Assembly (NCBI GenBank): GCA_030789695.1
Contig: CM061142.1
Span: 154,972,714 to 155,036,713, forward strand
Origin: Scilla litardierei
Lineage: Eukaryota > Streptophyta > Magnoliopsida > Asparagales > Asparagaceae
Direction of reading: 5' to 3'
Length of the DNA stretch: 64,000 nt
Shown: piece after piece, positions 20,479 through 32,619 of the stretch
Layout: each line of letters opens with the position of its first letter
Position numbering within the stretch: position 1 is the stretch's first letter
Notes under the pieces: generated by a model
The model's database searches: none
Seen by the model: the letters and a program-made list of their open reading frames with translations, nothing else
What the model was told of the DNA's origin: nothing
Made by a program: the position numbers and the translations under genes

Positions 20479-22826
20479 TATGGCGGTACACTTTGGGTGG
20501 GGTTGGTCCATTGCAGTAGGGTTTGTGAGTGTGTCTCGAACACGATTACGGCCCCTCCAGTGGAGGCAGCCATTGTGTTGGAGCGTCACGGTAAAACCAC
20601 CGGTGATAAGGTGTATCGAGAACATTTCACCTACCCAGGCATGGACTTATCACGAGCACTTTACGGAAAACACACTATTGAGCTCTCGGGCATTTACGGA
20701 ACGCATTTACGGAGCACCCTATTGGGCCCCTGCAGCATTTAAGACTGATGCACTAGTTTGTTGTTTATTATGCCACTATTTGCTGAATTGATACCATTGT
20801 TCTACGGACTAAGTCGAGACTACTCGAACGTGACAGAGCGACGTAATAACAAGCGGTCTTAAGATACGACCGAATTAGTGTCTAGAAAGGAATGGGAAGG
20901 GGGTTGGTCAACCAAGGATCTTGTTCCTACGGTCTTTGAAGTGACCTGTGCCTTCAAGCCCTGACTGCCTGGCTGACTTGGGAGTTAAATTAGACTTCTT
21001 ATTATTAGGCCTGACTACATTATTAGATAGTCAAGCGACGCTCATCCTCTCTCAAGTGTTACTACCAGGTTGTCTAACTATCGTCATCACATTGTCTGTT
21101 GGTCAAAATATTGTTACTACCACATGCCACGCCACAGTTGTTACTTTTGCACTTGTATAGTCATCTTTTACCACACCTGAGCAGTTACTAGTACTTTACT
21201 TATTCTCTTACATACCTGTCTGCCCATACTTTACTTTTGCACCAGTATGACCATCTTTTGTTTACTATAGTATGTTCCATACTTTTGCACTACTTTGTTT
21301 CTATTGCTAGAATTGTTGTGACTTACCCACGGTTCCATCTCCGTGGCACTGCAGATGACGTACATATGGAGGCAGATGCTCTTGAGTTAATAGCGCCAGA
21401 CTTCGACCCTGAGGTCGCAACTTTCAGTTTTACCTTCGCCATGTATTTTCTTTCTTTCAGGTATCGTTGGAACATTGTACAATATGGATTGTAATAACTG
21501 GACACTATTTGGGTATTTTTGTACATCTCTGCATCGTGGCTATTTTGACTTCACTGGTTAACTGCAGGACCTGCGCAATTATCAAATAAGTAACGGGCCC
21601 CCGAGAGCGGGTCGTTACAAGTTTGGTGGCCCACGCAGGTCCGCGCTAATTACCTCATGAATAATATAGCAAGATCAGGGTGTATAATATAAAATACTCA
21701 AATTGAACTCTCGAGTACAGGATGTCTCGAGTGTTCACCTGTATTGGATATACGGGTGAATTGTCCTTATTACCATCTTCATTAGGTCTTATTTCCCTTG
21801 AACTCTTAATCCTTGCTTAGGAACTCGTGTTCCATTCTTGGTTATACCCTTCGTAGTAACCTCCTTTGCTAGTAGTTATCGTGACTTTTCCTAGGTTGAA
21901 CCATCTATCCGCTTCATCGCCTTTCCTTCAGTTGTTGATGGCACGCATTTAAATGATAAGCTTCATTCAATGGACCATGATACCAGTCAATGTGCTTGGC
22001 TAAAGTCTGTTGGATCAACCTGGCTAGACTGGGCATAAGTGATCCTGGCTTAGTCACTTCCCTGGCCGTGTCTGCTGGACCGCAAGGATGTGAATCGTGA
22101 TTATGTAACACCATCGATCTCCATCATTATCACCCTTTCTTTAGCTAATGATGGCCTCCTGATCCTTTTACTTCTTCCTAAATCGTGTTTAGTACGCTTG
22201 AACTCTAGCTACATTTATTCTAAGGAGGGTAGCATTCGATTTTCAATCACCAGGAGTTTGAATTCAACAACGGAAGCGAATCGAAGGACGCTCAGAAGTA
22301 TTGGAGGATGGTGCTAGAGATTTTGAGACGAGCCAAACCTGACGTGTAAGTGTATGCTGTTTGCGTCTTTTCATTCTTTTGAGCTAGTGTTTCTCTTCTA
22401 GCCCCTACTTCTATCTTGTACCCGTCTTTTTCTCTCCAAGGGTTTAAATTCATGTCCCACCGACCACCTTCCTCCCCCCTCTTTAATTCTTTTGTCCGTT
22501 TCCCCTCCTCGAGATACGTTCCCACCGAACCCTACCCTACCCTAACCCGACTTTCGGTTCCCCTCTCCCCCCATTTTTTTAAAAAAACCCCCCTCCTTCC
22601 TCCCCAAGCCACCCCGTGATTCCCCTTCGCCCCGGCATTGCCTACTCCCCCTCCCGGCCTCTTCCCCAAGCGAGCTCGATCGGACCTCACATCGCCGCTC
22701 CGATCTCCGATCCGTCGGCCTCACCCGAAGATCCACCAGCTTCCGATTCGCTCCATCCCGGAGGCCCTCCCCACCATGGATCGACAGCCAGTCGCAGCGC
22801 TCGCCGCCGTGGATCGCTAGCCGCCG

Positions 22827-23213
22827 ATGGCCTACCAACGATCTTGGGGTCTGTTGGGCTTAGCAGCAACCCTCGCCGCCACCCTTGCTTTGGCCGTGTG
22901 GTCGGGATATTGGGAACCCGTCGCTATTGGTATCATTGGGAGCTCCTTTTTCTGGTTCTTCCCCCTTGAGCTGCCCAGCTTCGATTCCCGCTTAGGGCTG
23001 CTCCTTCGTGTTTGTGGGTTCATAACTTTTTGGTCGGTGAACTGCTTAGGGCTGATGGTGATGTCAGTAGATATCGACCATTGGTGTTGGCATCTAGTAT
23101 TATTGGCGACGATTATTGGCTTGCTTTTGGCCTTAGGTTTTGATGTTGGATGTCCGTATTGTGCTCGGATTTGGGAGACGGCTAGGATGTTGGCTTCTTG
23201 TTGGATGTTATGA
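22827..23213 (+). CDS. Hypothetical hydrophobic 128-residue protein inside element C
   Basis: I do not recognise this frame. It starts at ATG 22827 (MAYQRSWGLL) and runs 128 codons to TGA. It reads as three or four hydrophobic segments (about residues 8-25, 30-50, 60-85, 90-108) with few charged residues, so if translated it would be a small membrane protein. The preceding 400 bp are C/T-rich like a plant 5' leader, and a second hydrophobic frame (23220-23447, 75 codons) follows 7 bp later, perhaps from the same original frame. It may be a captured host gene fragment, or an accident of T-rich sequence, since T-rich codons encode hydrophobic residues. Confidence 0.25.
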   Translation: MAYQRSWGLLGLAATLAATLALAVWSGYWEPVAIGIIGSSFFWFFPLELPSFDSRLGLLLRVCGFITFWSVNCLGLMVMSVDIDHWCWHLVLLATIIGLLLALGFDVGCPYCARIWETARMLASCWML

Positions 23214-23761
23214 AAACTGTTGGAAAAAGTGGTAGCGATGATCTTGACCCTCGAGAATTGGCCTTACATTTGCCTATACGTATCGATCTGTATATTGACT
23301 TGTAATTTGGTAGCATGGCAGATGAAGTCATTTGTGTTCGGCTGGTTAAGTTGTAGCAGCGCAAATGCATTAGCTTTAGCCCTTACGTTTATGTATGCTA
23401 TGGCGATGATTTACTTGGTTAGGACCCAGTATGCATTAATGGCATGAGTTGTAGTTTTAAACTTTATGTTGTTAAATAAAGCTTGCTACTGACTTATCAC
23501 CTCAGGTTCCAAGTTCGAACAGATGTCATCATCATCAGAACTATCATTTTCATGTAGTGCCATTATCTCGTATTTTGCCTACTTGATAAATCGGAAGTAG
23601 CTATGGTGATATCGATAGTATGTATTAATAAATAACATCCCTTATTTTCTTATCACATTTCATGTTATTTACAACCTGATTTACAAAGATTACTATCTTT
23701 TCTATCATTTATTTGCTTGAGCTTCTTTATAATATCAATTATTTGTTTCAAAAGACTTTTA

Positions 23762-23797
23762 AATTCCGAGGACGGAATTATTTTAAGGAGGGTAGGA
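23762..23797 (+). other. Element C: hairpin and polypurine tract
   Basis: AATTCCG (23762-23768) and CGGAATT (23773-23779) pair around AGGA, followed by AAGGAGGGTAGGA next to the LTR start at 23798. Compared with A and D (AAGTCCG/CGGACTT), one base pair has changed on both sides. Confidence 0.8.
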
Positions 23798-26700
23798 TGT
23801 AACGGCCTGTATTTTTACAATACCGTAGTTAACGTAATTTCATTTTAAAAATTATTTTATAATGGTTTGTTAGGAGTTTCACTGATTTCAAAAATTTCTT
23901 ATAAAAAATATATTTTGATGTACCAGACTAGTTATGGAGTATTTTAGTAAGATCGGATTTCATCAAGTACCTCTAAAAGATCTGATAAAAATTCATTTTC
24001 AGATATTGCTGTTTTGACTTAATGAATTTATTTTCTATACAAACGTCTTCAAAACATTTTCAAACTTCCGTAGTAGCATCATATGATCATTTAGGGCTCC
24101 CCACATTAATTTCGTAATTTTCTGATATCATTTCAATAGAGAACCCGCAAACCCGCTTTCTAAACGTTTTGGCCAAAAACTAGTATCTCCGTAGCTCAAA
24201 CCCTAAAACGGTCTTCGTATTCATGATCCTCGCCACGATACGATCCCGTAGGTATGTTTTCGTAATTTTTCGGACACGTTTACTAGTAGGGGCATTTTCG
24301 TAATTTTCGTTTTGTATTTTGCTAATTGGGTTTACCTATCCTTAATCACCTTAATCTTAATTAATTATATCACCCTAACCTACCCGTATCACCCTCATCC
24401 CCATCTAACCCTCACTCTCAGCTACCCACGCATCATCTCATCTACCCCTTTCTAAACCCTATAAAATCAACCCCAGGCCCCCTCTCTCTTTTGATCAAAC
24501 ACACACAAACACAGTCTCTATCTCTCTTCTTCATCCAAAGGCCATGCTCTCTCTCTCTCTCTCTTCATTTGAACCCAACGAAACCCATCTTCATCATTCG
24601 TTTTCAGCCTAAGCCACCCACGTACGGATCTCTCTCGTCCTCTCTCATCGTTCCCCGGAGCTGCACTGCCAGCGAGGACACCCACAGCCCGATCAGCTCC
24701 CCCGTGCATGCCACCGAGCCCCGATCACTCGTGCTCGCTGCCTCCCCCGGAGCCCGCGTGGTCTCTGCCGTATTCCGCGCGTCGCCGCCGCCATTCGCCG
24801 TCACCGTCGCCCTCACTTGCTCGACCACCGCCTCGAAGCAGCAAACGCCCCTCCGTTAGCTGCTTCTCCAACGACAGCCCCGCCTCCGTCTTCCGACTGC
24901 AACCACACACCACCGAGCTCCGCCCTCCGAACGTCGCCTCGCCGCCGCTCCACCGGTCGCCGTCGCCGTCCAAGGTCGCCGCCATCGACCTCCGCCCCCG
25001 CCTCCAGCGCACGGTGAACCCCCCCCGTGGTCGACGTGAGATCGGAGCGGGCGTGCGTAATTTTCGAATGGCAAACTTGTAAATATCACGTATTTTCGTA
25101 AATTCGTATTTTTTAATTAATTATTAAATAGGGTTTATTGGTTTTAAATTGATAAGTAATTATATAGGACCCAGAAAATTGTGAGACTAGCTTCAGAAAA
25201 TCAGAAATGACATTCTGGACCCAATGGCGCTAGTTTCGTCTCAATCCGACGCTTAGTTTTTCCAGAATTAATTTTTAAGCCTAAAAATTAAATCCGTTAT
25301 TTTGATTTAAAAATCAGTATCTTCTTATTTTAACGTAAACTAATATGTGATAAAAATATATGTTATATTACTCTCCGAGACAGTCATTTTGACACCTCAT
25401 TTACAACATTCCGATGTAGATTGCATCCAGAAGAAATTGTAGAATAAATACGTTACTAATTGAAACATAGTTTTTAAATTGTTTTTGAGCTTTAAAAAAT
25501 TATAGAAATTACTATAAGCCTCAGAAAAATATTCTATCTTGCAGTAAAACTATTTTTATCATATATAGGCTATATAAAAATTTAGAACCGTTTTCGACAA
25601 CGTTTCAATAGGTTTAAAAATCAAAACGATCAGATTATTTGAATAGAAAATAGGGTGCGCTTTAAACAATTGTTTCTTGTGATTGCAGGTACCATTTCTC
25701 GTGCACCAGCTCTTCTAGCTCCAATCTCGTCTTGCCACGACGAGCTCAGTAAGTCACTCTAATTCTAACTTTGGAAATTTAGATAGTGTACTCGTATGAA
25801 CTTAGGACCTCATTTATATTCTCAGAACAGCTATTGACCTGAACAATTGACTAGAGACCTAATTAACTGTAGAACTACTCAATAGTGGAAGGACCAAAGG
25901 ACTAAATTGAGATAGTACACTTTTATGGAATTAGATATCATAGTTGTTGGACTTCAAAGCATTGCTCAGGACTGATATTCTCTGTTGAGGCTTCTGCCTT
26001 GACTTTTAAGCAAGCATTTTTAGTAATGAATTGCAAATCTGGCCGTTCCAACTTAGTGCTAAATCTGATGTACTTGTAAATATCTGGTAGCCCATTTAAC
26101 TTGTTTTCATTCTTGTTGCTTTCTAATTTAAATGGACTAGTTATATCAATATCGATCATTTGGAACAATTGGTCACATGCTTGTAACTTAATTTGGACTG
26201 CTTTTACTATCTGCATGTTAACAAGCTAAATTAATTGGGAAAAACGAGTATGTTACAAATACACATGTGATGACCATCGACTACAGATGGGGTATAACCA
26301 TCGAATACAGATGGGGTGAAACCATACATCGACTACAGATGTAATGGGACTCAGTCAGTGAATAGACATACTCAAAAAGCCAAGTTGGCTACCCCCGTCA
26401 GGTCATGTGTGACTAGTCTGGCTCGTGTTCCAGTAGGGTCACATATGACTAGTCTGGCTCGTGTTCCAGTATATGGCGGTACACTTTGGGTGGGGTTGGT
26501 CCATTGCAGTAGGGTTTGTGAGTGTGTCTCGAACACGATTACGGCCCCTCCGGTGGAGGCAGCCATTGTGTTAGAGCGTCTCGGTAAAACCACCGGTGAT
26601 AAGGTGTATCGAGAACATTTCACCTACCCAGGCATGGACTTATCACGAGCACTTTACGAAAAACACACTATTGAGCTCTCGGGCATTTACGGAACGCATT

Positions 26701-27612
26701 TACGGAGCACCCTATTGGGCCCCTGCAGCATTTAAGACTGATGCACTAGTTTGTTGTTTATTATTCCACTATTTGCTGAATTGATACCATTGTTCTACGG
26801 ACTAAGTCGAGACTACTCGAACGTGACAGAGCGGCGTAATAACAAGCGGTCTTAAGATACGACCGAATCAGTGTCTAGAAAGGAATGGGAAGGGGGTTGG
26901 TCAACCAAGGGTCTTGTTCCTACGGTCTTTGAAGTGACCTGTGCCTTCAAGCCCTGACTGCCTGGCTGACTTGGGAGTTAAATTAGACTTCTTATTATTA
27001 GGCCTGACTACACTATTAGATAGTCAAGCGACGCTCATCCTCTCTCAAGTGTTACTACCAGGTTGTCTAACTATCGTCATCACATTGTCTGTTGGTCAAA
27101 ATATTGTTACTACCACATGCCACGCCACAGTTGTTACTTTTGCACTTGTATAGTCATCTTTTACCACACCTGAGCAGTTACTAGTACTTTACTTATTCTC
27201 TTACATACCTGTCTGCCCATACTTTACTTTTGCACCAGTATGACCATCTTTTGTTTACTATAGTATGTTCCATACTTTTGCACTACTTTGTTTCTATTGC
27301 TAGAATTGTTGTGACTTACCCATGGTTCCATCTCCGTGGCACCGCAGACGACGTACATATGGAGGCAGATGCTCTTGAGTTAATAGCGCCAGACTTCGAC
27401 CCTGAGGTCGCAACTTTCAGTTTTACCTTCGCCATGTATTTTCTTTCTTTCAGGTATCGTTGGAACATTGTACAATATAGATTGTAATAATTGGACACTA
27501 TTTGGGTATTTTTGTACATCTCTGCATCGTGGCTATTTTGACTTCACTGGTTAACTGCAGGACCTGCGCAATTATCAAATAAGTAACGGGCCCCCGAGAG
27601 CGGGTCGTTACA
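23798..27612 (+). repeat. Element C: 3' LTR
   Basis: 3815 bp, TGTAACGGCC...GGTCGTTACA, nearly identical to the 5' LTR over its whole length; TATA box at 24460-24466. Confidence 0.95.
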
Positions 27613-27617
27613 ATCAT
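27613..27617. repeat. Target-site duplication of element C, right
   Basis: ATCAT, equal to 17800-17804. Confidence 0.93.
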
Positions 27618-28591
27618 AGTGGGTCAAGCTCTTTGTATCCCACGTTATGATGTGCTTCGCACCAGATTTCTCAGTTTCTGGGCCCATTTTGGCGAAAACG
27701 GTCTCATCAAATTCACAATCTTCAAGACGTGCCTTAAAAGCATCCCCCGTTTGGGGTTCTAGGTACCTTATAATTGAGGGTGAGTCAAACCCTACATAGA
27801 TACATAGGCTACGTTGAGGACCCATTTTTTTCCTCTGTAGTGGTGCAATGGGGATGTAAACAGCGCAACTGAAGATTCTCAGATGAGAAATGTTCGGTGG
27901 CCCTCCATTTGCAAGTTGCATTAGAGAGAGACTCTGACCTCCAGAGGGTCTGATTTTTATTAACGATGCATCATGCAGAATTGCATGTCCCGATGCATCC
28001 ACCAGCAACTGGGATTTCATTTGCAATGGACATGCAATCCATTGGAGTCTTTTTATCTGTGACTCTGCCAACCTATTTAGGGTATGAACATGCGGTACTA
28101 GATGTTCAATTTCTATTCCTGTTACCTGGCAGTACTCTTGAAATGACCGGGAGATAAATTCCACAGCATTATCCAGACGTATTTTCTTTTTTTGGTTGTC
28201 TGGAAAATGTGCCCGCAACTTTATAATTTGTGCCAGTAGCTTTGGAAAAGCTAAGTTGTGGGTTGATAGTAGACACACATATGAATATTTTGAAGATACA
28301 TCGATTAATACCATAAAGTACTAAAAGGGCCCACTAGGGGTGGATAGGTCCACATATGTCTCCATGTATTCTTTCAAGGAAGCTTGGAGATTCGATATCC
28401 ACTTTTAGTGGTGATGACCTTGTTATTAATTTCCCCTTGAAGCAGGGGATGCAAGAAAATTCTCCCTTCTGAAGAATCTTCTGGTTCTTCAGGTTGTGCC
28501 TATGGGATTGGTTAGGATGTGGTGCATCATCACAGATCCAGGTCGGCCAAGTCTGTCGTGCCAAAGTAAAAACTTGGCTGCTGTCGGGCAC
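27618..28591 (-). pseudogene. Element F: integrase
   Basis: Read on the minus strand. The pre-integrase zinc segment (about 28591-28400) has CIPCFKGK and PLKVDIESPSFLERIHGDICGP, which includes the first catalytic aspartate. After a break near 28325 the core is open from 28314: the second aspartate is in RLDNAVEF (glycine changed to valine) and the glutamate in RLAESQIKRLQ. The C-terminal part (HLRIFSCAVY, IYVGFDSPSIIRYLEP) matches element G. Reading stops at 27613, where element C was inserted. A few residues at the C-terminus of the long open frame come from C LTR sequence and are not part of integrase. Confidence 0.88.
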
Positions 28592-28739
28592 TTCAGGTGC
28601 TTCGTTAGGTTAGCCTCCTCCCTCCGAATCTTTGTATGGTAGATGCCTGATGAAAGGCTCTCAAAACGTTCAAGTATGGATTTTACTCCATTTTATTGAT
28701 ACGGTACATACAATAGTTCTTTTTCATTTACATTTGCTG

Positions 28740-29010
28740 TTTCCAAATGGAGTCCGTTTAAGCGTATATCCTTAAAACATAGTAAGTTTCGTTTGGAGTT
28801 CGGAGAGAATAGTGCATTTTTATTTTAATTTCCGTTCCATTAGTGAGCAACAAGGTTGCATTTTTAGAACCTTCAATTATATTCGATGGCCCTGAAATAG
28901 TATTTACAGGGCTTTTGTATGGTACAATGCTATGAAAATAGCACTTATACTGAAGGATCGTATGTGTCGAAGCACTGTCTACCAAGCAGTCATGAGAGCG
29001 ATCCATCTAA
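28740..29010 (-). pseudogene. Element F: protease fragment
   Basis: The frame contains VDSASTHTILQ (the aspartic protease active site, with alanine in place of glycine, as in element G) and ISGPSNIIEGS. It is 82 codons and ends in a frameshift, so only the N-terminal half of the protease is readable. It lies between gag (29138) and integrase, as expected. Confidence 0.78.
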
Positions 29011-29137
29011 AAAAGATGAATAAAGCATTTGCATTTCAGGAACACAAAACTTTATTTATTCGAATTCAAATACATAATATGAAAGCTCTCATAACATGGA
29101 AATGTTCTAAACAACATGCTAAGATAAAAGTAGAAAG

Positions 29138-29895
29138 CTAATCTAGCAGATCATCAGTTTCGAAGTCGTTAGCTGAGAACTTGACTGGAGCATCAGATGT
29201 CACCATGTTTGTTTCAGCTTTCCTTTTCTTATTTTCTTTGTACAAATTCCTGGAGATGCTGCGGAGTTTGGCACACTCTGGACCAGTGGCCTTTCATGCC
29301 ATATCTATGGAACTGGTCTTCCCAATCCCTTTTGGGTGGGGTGCATCATTCTTCTTATTGTCATTTCTGCACCAGGTGAACTTGCGCTTTCCTTCATTTC
29401 TTCATTGCTGGACTTGGCCCCTAGCCCTTTTGTTCTGTCTCCCTTTCTGTGGTCTTTCTTTTCTTTTGTTGTTCCTCTTCTTTCGAGAAGAAGATGCATT
29501 ATAAGCTTCTGGAGGGGGGACAGTGCCAGGGGGCACATGTTGTGAGTGGCGAGGAGAAGCTCTCTGTTTCATTCAGCTATGAGTAAATATGACAACAGCT
29601 CAGAATACTTGGTGAACTTTTGTTCACGTTATTGATGCATAAGTATCGCATCTTTCTCATGGAAAGACGTGTATGTCTTTTCCAGCATGCGATCTTCTGA
29701 GACTTTTCATCACACAACTTCAGGCGTGAAGTGATGCTAAAAAGAGCGGAGTTGTACTCAGCTATGGACTTAAAGTCCTGCAGTCTCAGGTTTTCCCATT
29801 CGTATCGTGTCCTTGGTAGTATAACATCTTTCTGATGTTTATACATGTCCTCAAGGGCAGTCCACAACTCAAATGGATCTTCGACCGTAAGGTAT
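29138..29895 (-). pseudogene. gag: Element F: gag, main part
   Basis: On the minus strand from 29895 the sequence reads LTVEDPFELWTALEDMY, VILPRTRYEWENL, DFKSIAEYNSALF and LKLC, the UBN2 capsid core seen in element G at 11130-11330. A frameshift occurs near 29690. A lysine-rich stretch follows, then a ruined zinc knuckle (RYGMKGHWSRVC, with its first two cysteines lost), and gag ends at a TAG at 29140-29138. The first 67 codons are on the far side of element D (38389-38590). Confidence 0.85.
29891..29895. repeat. Target-site duplication of element D, left
   Basis: GGTAT; the partner at 38384-38388 is TGTAT, one mismatch. Removing D restores a continuous gag frame in F, which confirms the site. 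Confidence 0.85.
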
Positions 29896-30444
29896 TGTCA
29901 CGGTCGCTTTTCGACCGTGTGCTTTTCATGCGCGTACTTTCTTTTCATACGGGTATTTTTGTGACCTCCTCTTGTATCCCGAACGCGCGATGTTATATGT
30001 AGTTGCGACTCTCTGAAAGTGTACTTATTTGTGGAATTTTTCGTGAACGTCATTTCACGGCTCATTCTTCCACAAAATAGCCTTCTTTGTAGGAGTGTCG
30101 TTACTTTAGACTTTGACATTTGACCTTTTTATTTTTTAGTTCCATTTTCCGTTAACCTAGCTCGTGATCGACCATCTTAGTCTCGATCCTCTCGTCGACA
30201 CGGTCGTCCCGATATTTTTCTCATATTTATCAGACACCGTTAGACCGACCTATCGACCTAATCACTTTCAATTTATACTTAGCCCTAATTAATTCAAAAT
30301 TCAAATCTTAATTAACCTAATTAAATCCCTATGATTTCAAACGTATCATGAAAATATTCCCTAGCTATTTGCACCCTAAGTCTACCCTCCCCCTCTCACA
30401 CCATCTCTCTCCAATCAACCTAAATCTACCCCCTTTTCTACCCC

Positions 30445-30450
30445 TATATA
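30445..30450 (+). promoter_or_regulatory. Element D 5' LTR: TATA box
   Basis: TATATA about 550 bp into the LTR, followed by leader-like C-rich sequence; the 3' LTR has it at 36263-36268. Confidence 0.5.
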
Positions 30451-31380
30451 GCAAGAATCCCTTCATTAAAACGTGAAGCCCTAGATTCTCTAAAACTCAC
30501 GTATCACAACCGCCTCTTGCTAAAACCCACGGCCTTCATCTACATCACCGGTCACCTTGCCCCTCACCTCTGGCCACCCTCACCTGCCGCTGGCCTACAT
30601 CCGGCACCCCCCACAGCCGCACTATCCTCCGTCCCTCTCTCGCATATCTCCCTCTTACACTCTTAAAAACTGTTGTTCCCCCTCAATAAACCCACGGCTC
30701 CACCCCTTCAACCGCCGACCTCCTCCACGGCAGCCTACCCCAGGCCGAACTCCACCTGAACTCTTCTCCCCTTGGCCGAAACCTCCCCAAAACATCCCCT
30801 AGCTGCAAACTGACCCTCTTCACCTAAAATCTACAGATCTCCCTCTCCCTTTGCCACACAGTTTTCCCTCGCTCCGACTAGCGACCATCTTTCCAGGCCG
30901 CGCCCCCTGTCGACCACCGGATCTGCGCTTAACAGCAGCAGGCCGCAACTTCCCTTGATCGCTGCCGTTCACACGTCGTGCTACCGTTGTCTCTAGTTAT
31001 CGCCATCTTCACCATTGCCCCGTAGTCCACCGTACCTAGCTCGCTGCCGGAGTCCAACCCCTGACGTCGCTACCATACGTCAGTGTAGCTCTTGCGTCGT
31101 GTTGAGGTATATCCCGATCCGTAGGAAACCCAAACACCCAAACACTCGCCTGTTTAAACAAGATAAAAATCGTAATTTTATTGTTTTGATTAAGTCAGTA
31201 ATTGAAGATAAATAATATGGGACTGTAGGTTGGTGATTGGTGATTGATTTGGAGCACATAGGAAGATCTGGACCACTGTTGATCTAAGAGTTGCAGCATG
31301 GATGTTTCAGGCAAGTGAAACTTGCTCAGTTGATTGTTAAGCCATGTTTTAGGCTATTCTGAATATTTGTGTAAAAGAGA

Positions 31381-32333
31381 CTAGGCGATGAAATGATAGT
31401 CGCCTAGACACCATGTTTGATCTAGCTTGACAACGAAGCTAGATCCGACACCCTTGCCATGTCATTTCATGCATATCACATGTCACGTTTATTTTTGATA
31501 TAACTGTATGCAATTCAATATCTACTATTATACTATCATTTGCATTTTGCATGTTATTTCATGCATTGAATGTTTTGTCGTGAATGTGTAGCACACGCTA
31601 CTACTGAAATGTAAGCTGCGACGAGTAGGATTTTGACTCCTACATCATGAATGATGCTAGGTGCACCCCTATGCCAAATAATGAATAATTCCTGGCTCGT
31701 GTTCCAAAAGCATGAAATGTAAGCTGCGGCGAGTAGGATTTTGACTCCTACATCACGATTGAGGCTAGGTCAACCCTATGCCATAAACACTTCCTGGCTC
31801 GTGATCCAGAAGATGGGCGTCAGTCCATACACACGTGGAGGGGGTAGGGTTAAGCGATCACGCAGCGTAGAAGTGTGCCCCTACAGCAACTTCAGCTGAA
31901 AGGCGTAAACCCTGTGCACGACGTGAACACATGTTTTATTGCTTTTCATGAAATATTATTTAGTAGCTTTTTGCTACGACGTGCCTTGCATCGTAAAATA
32001 TCATGTTCATTATAATTGTTGCATGCATGAAATAATATGCCATGTCATCATATTTAAATTGCTAAGTTGCATTCATCTTATAACTGCTATACTTTATGTT
32101 TTCTTGCACAAAAGTCTCCCTTTTTCCTTTTGAAGATTTTTGCTGACATGTGTCCTTTTCTCTTTGGGTGTCACATGTCAGGTTTTGAGCCTGAGTTAGT
32201 TGCTGAGGACGACTAGTTTGCTGACGTTCAGTTCGAGATTACTAGAGCTCTACCCTAGTCTCAGCTGGTGACTTCCTCTTTGTTGCTGTTTGTTTCCTAG
32301 TAGTTGTTGTTAGGTTATTCGGTGCGTAGCACC
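31381..32333 (+). other. Element D 5' LTR: conserved stem-loop array
   Basis: SL1 31381-31407 (CTAGGCGA/TCGCCTAG), SL2 31419-31445 (10-bp stem around GACAACG), SL3 31790-31812 (CTGG-CTCGTGAT-CCAG) with a second, diverged copy near 31690 inside a tandem duplication of about 125 bp, SL4 about 32109-32141, SL5 32144-32180 (TGACATGTG/CACATGTCA) and SL6 32321-32333 (GGTGC GTA GCACC). The 3' LTR has the same array at 37143-38095. A reading frame starting in SL5 (ATG 32175) has a TAG at codon 14 in both LTRs. Confidence 0.65.
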
Positions 32334-32619
32334 TATTCTTTGTATTAGTGTCGACCATGCTTGGGGCCTTTTATTTTCAGACTCTTGTACCATTTTTTAG
32401 ACTATATCTGTGGATGTTTGGAATAATGAAATGTATGTTTCGAATGTTGGTTATTTTATTGCCTGCGTTCATATTTATTATTATTGTTGTTTTATTGCAA
32501 TGCAAGAATCTACGAATGGATGAACACACAGACACTTATCAGACTGAAGCTTTACAGCTTCAAGTCTGAGCGGACCTCTTCGCGTCTCGCCTTCCATACT
32601 TGGAAAGCGGGGCGTGACA

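Larger units (their letters stand above)
17805..21619 (+). repeat. Element C: 5' LTR
   Basis: Starts TATAACGCCCTG (the 3' copy has TGTAACGGCCTG, so the canonical TG is mutated) and ends GGTCGTTACA. It contains a TATA box (18468), a CT-rich leader-like stretch with a (CT)n run near 18552, a GTAAGT/GCAG pair enclosing 19064-19695 that resembles a leader intron, and short tandem repeats at 20281-20348 and 20417-20478. Confidence 0.93.
21620..23797 (+). other. Element C: internal region without retrotransposon genes
   Basis: It begins AGTTTGGTGGCCCACGCAGG, a block shared (with changes) just inside the LTRs of B, D and E. 21650-22430 is AT-rich without a supported gene. 22430-22830 is CT- and C-rich, like a plant 5' leader. 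22827-23447 carries two hydrophobic open frames. 23450-23760 is AT-rich and non-coding. The region ends in a hairpin and polypurine tract. Confidence 0.8.
17805..27612 (+). mobile_element. Element C: complete non-autonomous LTR retrotransposon with giant LTRs
   Basis: Two 3815-bp LTRs flank only 2178 bp of internal DNA, so LTRs make up about 78% of the 9.8-kb element. The 5-bp duplication ATCAT is perfect. The LTRs are nearly identical by eye, so insertion is fairly recent. No gag or pol is present. The hairpin before the polypurine tract, the LTR terminus and the TGGTGGCCC block inside the 5' LTR place it with the gypsy families A, B, D and E, on whose proteins it must have depended. The internal region holds a gene-like stretch (see 22827-23213). 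Confidence 0.93.
29896..32619 (+). repeat. Element D: 5' LTR
   Basis: 2724 bp, starting TGTCACGGTCGCTTTTCGACCG (the CGGTCG/CGACCG ends pair) and ending GGGGCGTGACA. It contains a TATA box, a C-rich leader-like stretch (30480-31070), a conserved GTTGAG|GTA junction at about 31100 and a stem-loop array. Confidence 0.92.

Noticed and set aside
20323..20742. 139-codon frame in the LTR of C (also 26316-26735)
   Set aside because: It runs across short tandem repeats and hairpins. Its near identity in both copies reflects LTR identity, and no domain is recognisable.
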